From Candidatus Gastranaerophilales bacterium HUM_9 (GTDB taxonomy: Bacteria > Cyanobacteriota > Vampirovibrionia > Gastranaerophilales > Gastranaerophilaceae), in contig DABG01000020.1 of assembly GCA_002103075.1 (NCBI GenBank), forward strand, positions 1-30,679: a stretch of 30,679 nt of DNA, read 5' to 3'. The notes under the pieces are model-generated. The model was not told the DNA's origin, ran no database searches, and saw only the letters and a program-made list of their open reading frames with translations. Made by a program: the position numbers and the translations under genes. This document shows positions 1-9,800 of the stretch, one piece after another. Position 1 is the stretch's first letter. Each line of letters opens with the position of its first letter.

Positions 1-880
1 ATTGTTGTTCAAATCGATTGTTGAACCGTCTGCCATACCGTTGATGTTTAGGGTACCGGTTGCAGTTGTTCCTAAATTGTCTGATAAAGTATAGATTGAA
101 TTATCAACAAAGTTGAAATTTCTATCGTTATTAGATACACGATTATTAATTAATACCAAAGTATCAAATGTATCTGCTTCAATATATTTCAATGAGTCAT
201 TAGTTGTATTTGTTGTAGCAAGCAACCAGCCAGCCAATTGTCCGAATTCATCAACGTTTGTAACTGTATCAGATGACAAAATTCTTACTTCAGCTTTGGT
301 AACATTTTCACCTAAAGCTAATTCTAGAGTTGAACCAGATGTAAGATTTAAGATTTGGAATACTTTTTCTTGAGAATTGCTATAAACCATTATGTTTTCA
401 AGGTTTTCAATCAAGTTAATAGTTTCGACTGTCAAAGTACCTGTTGAATCAGCGTTTACTGAGATTGTATCAGCAACACCGTTAGTCAAATCAATATCAA
501 CACCTAGTTTTGCACCGTCTTGTGCAGTGATTGATTCAAATGAACGAGCTTCTATTGCATCATTTGCTATATTTAGTTTTGTATTAGAAATTGTTAGGTT
601 AGCACCGATTATATCATTGTTTAGATTAAATGAAGTTTCAGTACCGTCACCTTTAAGAATCACGCCATAGCCAACATCACCATCAACATTGTCGTTCATT
701 GTATATGAACCACCGTTCATAAGGTCAAATAATATATTGCTGTATGTATATCCATCAGCTTCTGAACCGGTTCTTGCAACAAAGATAGCGTTGTTGTTTT
801 TAACACCGTTTAATTGAACATAGTTTCCTGTAAATTCATAGTTTTCGCCATCGGCTCTAAATGTCATAGTTTTATTTGTC
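1..880 (-). repeat. Conserved linker copy 4 of the giant protein, cut by window edge
   Basis: Fourth copy, with KVFQILNLTSGSTLELALG at about 380-330 and NDRNFNFVDN at about 130-101. It ends at the edge in GTLNINGMADGSTIDLNN, the position where copies 1-3 lead into the next array. At least one more array is therefore expected outside the window. Confidence 0.75.
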
Positions 881-3800
881 CAGATAGCACCACCTTGTGG
901 AGTTACTGAATCATCTTGAATATTTGATACTATATAGTTACCTGTAAAGCTACCAGAAATATATCCGATTGTACCAATATTATAAATTGCACCGCCTTTT
1001 ATTATTGTTGGACCTTGTTGAGTTTCAGCTAGTTCAGTTGCGTTTGAAATAACATAGTTGTTCGTAAAATCACCAATAATGTAATTAATTGTTGATGTGC
1101 TATCAGAATATATTGCACCACCTGATACATATTCTGTATCAGATACTGCGTAGTTACCAGAGAAACTACCGTTGATAAATCCAATTGAACCACCACTACT
1201 AATATAAATTGCACCACCATAAATTCTATAACCAACAGATGAAATATAATTATTTGTAAAATCACCTGTGATTGATTTTATATTAGCATAAGATATCGCA
1301 CCGCCGTATGTATTTGATGCACCAACAGAATAGTTACCTGTAAAGTTACCAACTAAATCGCCATATGAACCTTGATAGATAGCACCACCAAATGATGGAG
1401 AACCTTGTTCTGTATATGTATAGTTACCAATAAAATCACCTGTGATGTTACCAAAATTACCGCCATAAAGTGCACCACCCATAGCAATAGCGGTAGTTTC
1501 ATTATATACATAGTTATATTTGAAATCGCCTGTGATATTTCCAATTGTGCCATAGTTATAAATTGCACCACCCATAGATGATGTGTAGTTACCAATAAAT
1601 GAGCCTTCAATATCACCAATTGTAATACCTTGATTATAAATCGCACCGCCAGTACCATAAGGATATGCTTTTGACCAAGAATAATTGTTTGTGAAATCAC
1701 CCTTTATGTTTCCAATAGTGTTAGGAGATGAACCTGATGCATAGATGGCACCACCAAAATTAGCAGAATAATTGCCGGTAAAATTACCTTCAATATATTT
1801 TATATTACCATTATAAATATATATTGCACCACCATAAGATGATGAATTATCAACTGATACATTATTATTAGTAAAATCACCTATAATATTACCAATTGTG
1901 CCATAGTTACATATTGCACCACCATAAGAACCAGTGTAGTTACCTGAGAAGGATCCTTCTATATCCTCGATTGAGCCATAATTATAAATAGCTCCACCAT
2001 TTCCATTTTCATAATTTACTTTATTATTTGTAAAATCGCCTTTTATATTACCGATTTTACCACTATTATCAATAGCTCCGCCACGATAACCAGCATAGTT
2101 ACCCGTAAAGTCACCTGTAATATCGCCTATAGATGCATAATTGCCAGTGTTATAAATTGCTCCACCATATGAACTTGTACTTGAAGAATCGCTGGCATGA
2201 TTATTAATAAAATCTGCTTCAATATTTTTTATTGTCCCACCAGCATTATAGATAGCACCACCATAACTACTTGAATACGTTGTATAATTATTTTTAAATA
2301 GACCTTTAATATTACCTATAGAAGCGTAGTTACCTGTATTATAGATAGCTCCACCATTATAATCTGAATAGTTACCCGTAAAATCACCTGTAATATCGCC
2401 TATAGATGCATAATTGCCATAATTATAAATAGCTCCACCATTTCCATTATTAGTATAGTTTCCTGTGAATGAACCATTTATATTGCCTATAGATGCATTG
2501 TTTCCATAATTATAAATAGCTCCACCATCTCCATAATTAGCATAGTTTTCAGAGAAATCACCTGTTATATCTTTTATAGTTGATGGAGATGAATTGCTCA
2601 CGTTATAAATAGCTCCACCACCAGATGAACCATAGTTGCCAGAGAATGAAGCTGTGATATTGCTGATTTTAGCATCTTCATTAAAGATAGCACCACCAGC
2701 ATAACCAGCACAGTTTGAAGAGAATTCACCCCCAATGTCACCTATTGTACCCTTGTTTAAAATAGCACCAGCAGGTCCACCAGTTGTATAGTTACCAGTA
2801 AAGTTGCCTGAAATATTACCAATTACAGCGGTTGATGAGTAGTTACCTATAGCAGCTGCGACAGATGAATAGTTGTTTTCAAAATTACCTGTAATGTCAC
2901 CGATTTTGCCCTCATTATAAACAGCTCCACCATAACCTTTTGCGTAATCACCCTCAAAATTAGCTGTTATATCACCTATTGTACCCTTGTTATTTATAGC
3001 ACCACCAAAAGCTGGTGCATAGTTACCTACAAAGCTACCAGATATAGATGTGATTATACCGCCATTATTATAAACAGCACCACCATTACCTTGACGCAAA
3101 GAGTCACTTGAATTACCATTTTGCAATGTAACATTAGTTAATTTTAATGTTGTGCCAGATGTCAAATAGAAACCACCTCTATCATCTAAATCAATCACAG
3201 AGTAGTTACCATTTGTAATTATACCGTTGATATTCAAAACCCCATTAGCTGTAGTTTTAAGGTCTTCTGACAAGGTATAAACATCATCATTTACAAAGTT
3301 GAAGTTACGTTCGTTTGGTGTAACTTTTTGGTTCAAGGTAGCCAAAATATCGATATTTTTAGTTAAATAATATACTATTGAGTCATTTTTTGTTTTTGTT
3401 GTCGCTAAATCAAAGAAATTATATCTTGCATAAATATCCGTGTTTTTAACAGTGTCTTCAATCTCTTGTGTTATATCGACATCTTCGTTTACATTGTCAC
3501 CTAGAACTAATTGTAAAGATGAGCCAGTTGGTAAATTAAGGATTTGATAAACCTTTTCGTTTTCTATTTGTTCCCCAAATGCATTGATTGAATCAATAAT
3601 CAACGTACCTGTTGATGATGTATCAGCTATAAAGTTATCAATAAGACCATTTGTGCCGTCTAAATCAATTTTTATCTTTGAAGTTCCAGAAGATGTAAAT
3701 TTACCCAATGTAAAACTATCAATAACGTTGTTGTTTATATCTAACGTTGTATTATTCATTGACAAATTGAACTTGCCAGAAATAGTATTGTTCAAATCAA

Positions 3801-6800
3801 ATACTGTATTAGTTCCGTCACCAACAAGGTTGATTGTATAGCCATCGTCACCTGCTATATTGTCGTTCATAATATATGAACCACCGTTTTTAAGGTCAAA
3901 TGTGATATTGCTGTATGTATATCCACTTGATTCTGAACCGGTTCTTGCAACAAAGATAGCGTTATAATCTTTTGTTTTTCCTTCATCATTTGAAACATAG
4001 TTGCCTGTGAATTCATAAACTTCGCCATCGGCACTAAAGGTCATATCTTTACTTGTCCAGATAGCACCACCTAATGCGGTTGAAGAAACAACATAGTTAT
4101 CTTTAAAATTACCTGAAATAACACCAATTGTTCCATAGTTATTAATAGCACCACCTTGCTCCATTGCTGTGTTATTTGAGAAATTACCTTTAATTTTTGT
4201 CAAGGTTCCACCATTGTTATAAATAGCTCCACCATAAGAACCAGAATAATTACCAGTAAAGTCACCCTCGATAGATTTTATGAGACCAGAATTATAGATA
4301 GCACCACCTCTTGAACTATTATTATCTATAGTTGTACCGTTGTTTGCGAAGTCACTAATAATGTTATCAATTGTGCCACCATTATTAAAAATGGCACCAC
4401 CCCAAAGACCTGCGAAGTTACCGGAGAATAAACCCTCTATATCAGCAATAGTACTACCAATAGTATTCTCAATAGCACCGCCTCCATCACCAGCATAGTT
4501 ACCAGTAAAGTCACCTGTAATATTACCAATTTTTGCACTTGAAGTATTATAAATAGCTCCACCAAAATAACCAGAATAATTACCAGTAAAGTCACCAGTA
4601 ATGTTACCAATTGAAGCGTAATTACCTACGTTAAAAATAGCTCCGCCATGTCCATATTGAGATGATGAAGCGCCAGAGTGATTGCCTATAAAATCTGCTT
4701 CAATATTTTTTATTGTGCCACCACCATTATAGATAGATCCACCATATTTAATTGATACATTATCTTCAAATTTACCAGTGATATTACCAATAGTACCGCC
4801 ACTATTATAAATAACACCACCATGACCTGAAGCTGAGTTATCCTCAAAGTTACCAGTAATAGCACCAATTGTACCATTGTTATAAATCGCACCACCATTT
4901 TTAGTTGCTGTGTTGTTTGAGAAATTACCGTTGATTTTTGTCAATGTTCCGCCATTGTTATAAATAGCTCCACCATTAGTGCTTGAAGAACCGTTTACAA
5001 CATCAACGTTATCAAGGTTCAAGGTTGTATTTGCTTCTAAATAGAAACCTTGTCTGCCGTCTAAATCAATCTTAGAATTGATACCAGATGTTCTTACTCC
5101 ATTGATATTAAATGTACCAACAGCCGTTGTACCTAAATCATCAAAGATTGTGTAAATAGAGTTGTCTACAAAATTGAAGTTACGTTCGTTTGGTGTAACC
5201 TTTTTGTTCAAGGTAGCCAACAAATCAATCTTTGTATCTAAGTAATAAATAAGAGAATCATTTTTAGTAGTTGTTGTAGCTAAATCAAACCCCTCAGGTC
5301 TCGTATAAACATCTGTAGATTTCACTGTATCTGCTACAACAATCGTCATATCTTTTATTTTGTTAATATTATCGCCCAATACTAACTCTAAAGTTGAACC
5401 CTTTGGCAAACTAAGAATTTGATAAACTTTTGATTTTTCAGTCTGAGTTCCAAATGTATTGATTGAATCAATAATCAACGTACCTGTTGATGATGTATCA
5501 GCTACAAAATTATCAACAAGACCGTTTGTATAATCAAGGTCAATTTTAATTTTTGAAGTTCCAGAAGATGTAAAACTACCCAATGTAAAACTATCTATAA
5601 CATTGTTGTTTATATCTAACGTTGTATTATTCATTGACAAATTGAACTTACCAGAAATAGTATTGTTCAAATCAAATACTGTATTAGTTCCGTCACCAAC
5701 AAGGTTGATTGTATAGCCATCGTCACCTTTAATATTGTCGTTCATAATATATGAACCACCGTTTCTCATATCGAATGTAATGGCTGATACATTTGTATAA
5801 TTACCTCCAGCAGGGTTATATGGATTATAATCAACATAAATAGCGTTATCATCTTTTACACCATTTACTTGGGTATAGTTACCTGTAAACTCATTTGCTT
5901 TACCATCAGCCAAGAATGTTGTATAAGCATTTTTTGTGTAAATAGCACCACCTAGGGCTGTTCCAGTTTCAGAAATAGCGTAGTTATTTTTAAAACTTGA
6001 CTCAAAAGTAGCAGAACCAAGATTCTTTGAGATAGCACCACCATAAGCATTTCCAGACTCAGATTTCACATAATTACCTATGAAATCACCTTTCAAATCA
6101 CTAAATTTGCCACCACTCATATATATAGCACCGCCATAAGCATTTCCAGACTCAGATTTCACATAATTACCTATGAAATCACCTTTCAAATCACTAAACT
6201 TGCCACCACTCATATATATAGCACCGCCTTCTGCATTACCAGAAGTTGAAATTACATAGTTGTTTTTAAAATTACCAATCAAACTCGTAACAGTACTTGA
6301 ATACATATAAATAGCACCGCCTTGAGCATAATTACCAGTAGAACTAGCAAAATTATTTGTAAAATTAGAGTTTATATTATTTATCGTATTCGTTCCTGAT
6401 AAATACATAGCACCAGCTTGTGCATAAGAATTAGTATCAGAAACAGAAGCATAATTATCCGTAAAATCACCAGTTATACTATCTATTTTTCCACTATTCA
6501 AAATAGCACCACCTGTTGCATAAGAATTTTTAGCTGAATTTTCTACATAGTTACCAGTAAAGTCACCATCTATAGAAGTTATTATTGCAGCATTATAAAT
6601 AGCTCCACCACAAGCCCTGTCTGAAGAAGAGGTTCCTTTTGAATAATTATATTTAAAATCTGCTTTTATAGCACCCATTGAACCAGCTTGATTAGAAATA
6701 GCACCACCATCATTACTTGCATGATTACCTTCAAAATACCCTGTGATATCACCAATTTTACCTTTGTTTTCTATTGCACCACCATCATCACGTGAATGGT

Positions 6801-9800
6801 TTCCAATAAAATTACCAGTAATAGAGTTTATTACAGCTTTACCATCATAATTTGCGATAGCTCCACCTTTCCAACCACCAGAATAATTTTCTGAAAAATC
6901 ACCTTCAATATCTCCAATCGTGCCTTCATTATATATTGCACCACCATGAAAATATCCAGTATAATTACCAGTAAAATTACCTTTTATATTTTTCATTGTT
7001 CCATAGTTAGTAATAGCACCCCCAGGAGAAGCTGCACTTGGTGTATTATTAGAATTATTTATAAAATCTGCATTAATATTACCAACGGAAGCTCCTGTTC
7101 CATTATAAATAGCTCCAGCTGCTGCATAACTATTAGGACCTACAATATTATTTTGGAATAAACCTGTTATATCACCAATTTGTCCCATATTATAAATTGC
7201 ACCACCATATTTTGCTCTATTGCCCACAAATTTGGCATTTATATCACCTATAACACCGTTTTCTGTATTATAAATAGCTCCACCATTACGGACATATTGA
7301 GCATCAGAACTATAATCATAATAGTCAGCAACATTACCTGTAAAATCAGCTGTAATATCACCAATTGTACCATTATTATAAATAGCTCCACCTCTAGCGG
7401 TTCCGACACCATCTCCTGCAACAATTCTGTTATTCGTAAAGCTACCTGTAATGTCACCTAATGTTCCGCCATCATTGTAGATTGCACCACCATCGCCATT
7501 TTTTGAAGCATTTGTGATTGTCACATTGTTCAAGTTCAAAGTTGTATTAGCACCGATACTAAAGCCGGCACGATTATTCAAATCAATCGTTGAATAACCA
7601 TCATCAGTTTTAACACCATTGATATTAAAGGTACCAGTCGCTGTTTCGCCTAAATCATCAGACAAGGTGTAAGTTGATGAATCAACAAAATTAAAGTTAC
7701 GTTCTTCTGTCGTAGATTTTTGGTTAATCAATACCAAACCGTCATAAGTTTTATCAGATATTTTAATAGAGTCATTCGTTGTCGTTGTAGTTGCTAGTTC
7801 ATATACAGATTGCTTGAACACATCTGTATTTTTAACTGTGTTAGTAGTTAATTCAAATACAGTTGGAGCTGGGAATTTATCGCTCAATGCAAGTTGCAAT
7901 GTTGAGCCACTAGCCAAATTCAAAATCTGATAAACTTTTGAAGTATCAACTGATGTTCCTATTAAATTAACAGAATCTAATAAGATTGTACCTGTTGCAC
8001 TACCTGACACTGTGAATTTGTCTGAAACTCCGTTTGTTAAATCAAGGTCAATTGAATATTTAACATTTTCAGCAGAATTCATAGATAGAAAATTATAAGT
8101 TCTTGCTGTATTATCAACAAAATCGACTTTGCCAACACCTGTTATGTTCAATTTTGCGTTATTGATTTGGTTATGGAGATTAACTGTTGAAGTATTATCA
8201 CCTGTGATATTCAATGTGTAACCACTTGCACCAGTTATATTGTTGTTATCAAAAGTTATAACACCGTTATTTATGGCTTTTAGTGTTAACATAGCAGAAT
8301 CAGAATCCACATAAACTGCGTTATAGTTCTTTTCTCCATCTCCTATTTGAGAATAGTTACCATTAAATGATGTTGTTCCATTATCTGCATTGATTGATAA
8401 ATCTTTTGTTGTATAAATAACTGATGAATAAACAGTGCCAGCAGATATTTTCACATAGTTATCCTTAAAAGTAGAATTTATTATACCGTTTGTTATTATG
8501 TCATTATTATATATTACACCAGCATAAACTGTAGCAGATCCTGATTCTTTTATTACACTGTTGTTTTCAAAAGTTCCTGATATACTTTTTATTGTAGCTT
8601 TTGAATCATCTTGACTTGCATAGTTACCTATCACACCTGCTGTTACAATTTGTGCTGTGGTTCCTGTCAATTTAACAGTATTATTATAGAAATTGGAATT
8701 AATCTCATTTATTGTAGAAGAAGAATACGATTCTGCATAATTACCTATCAATCCTCCACCAATTATTGAATTGTTATTACCAAAAATTTCATCAGTTCCA
8801 CCGACATTAACAGAATTACCAATAAAATTCCCGACAATGTTCATTATAGAATTAGAATCAGAATTACCTATCAATCCAGCACCTGAATAATTACCTATCA
8901 ATCCAGCACCATCTATATTTTTATCTACTGTAACATTATTTAATATAAAATCACTTTCTATAGATTCCATTGTAGCCGTAGCAGCAGAACCAGATGTATT
9001 AACTATTATTCCTGCACCCCTAATAGAACCGGCTTTAATATTATTCATTTCAAATAAAGCAGTTATATCACTCATTTTTGCCTGAGCTATACCACTTGAC
9101 TCATTATACTCACTGATATTTCCAATAAGACCAGCTCCACATAAATCCTCTTCTATAGTTACAGTATTTGATATAAAATCACCTGTTATATCTCCCATTA
9201 TCATAATCCCATTAAAAATAGTAGAATTTACTATAAGACCAGCTCCATTTAAAAAAGAAGTTATTGTTACCGTATTTGATATAAAATCACCTGTTATATT
9301 CCCCATTTCACAATAAGAATCAGAACCATTTGATATTAATCCAGCACCTAAAGTTGAACAGTCAGAAGCTTTTATGGTATTTGATATAAAATCACCTGTT
9401 ATATTTCCTATTATCATAGAAGTTTCAATTCCGGCAGAAGAAATATTATTAATCAAACCACCTGTCAATGAAGATTCTGAAGTTACCGTATTTGATATAA
9501 AATTTCCTGTTATATTCCCTATTATCATAGAAGCTTCATTTTCGCCACTATTATAAAAATGATTATAAATCAAACCACTTATTAATGAAGATTCTGCTGT
9601 TACTATATTTGATATAAAATTTCCTTCTATATTTCCAACAGAAACATTTTGATTCGAAATCAATCCGCCACCATATACATCATTTCCACTAATAGTTACA
9701 GTGTTTGATATAAAATCGCCAATTATATTTCCTATAGAAGGAATATCACTAGAAGAAAAAGAAAGAGAAACATTAGAAATCAAACCACCACCTTCTACTT

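Noticed and set aside
113..670. Plus-strand frames opposite the left part of the giant gene
   Set aside because: They are antisense to a repetitive, compositionally biased CDS with a signal peptide and 3,560 open codons. They lack ribosome sites and protein-like sequence.
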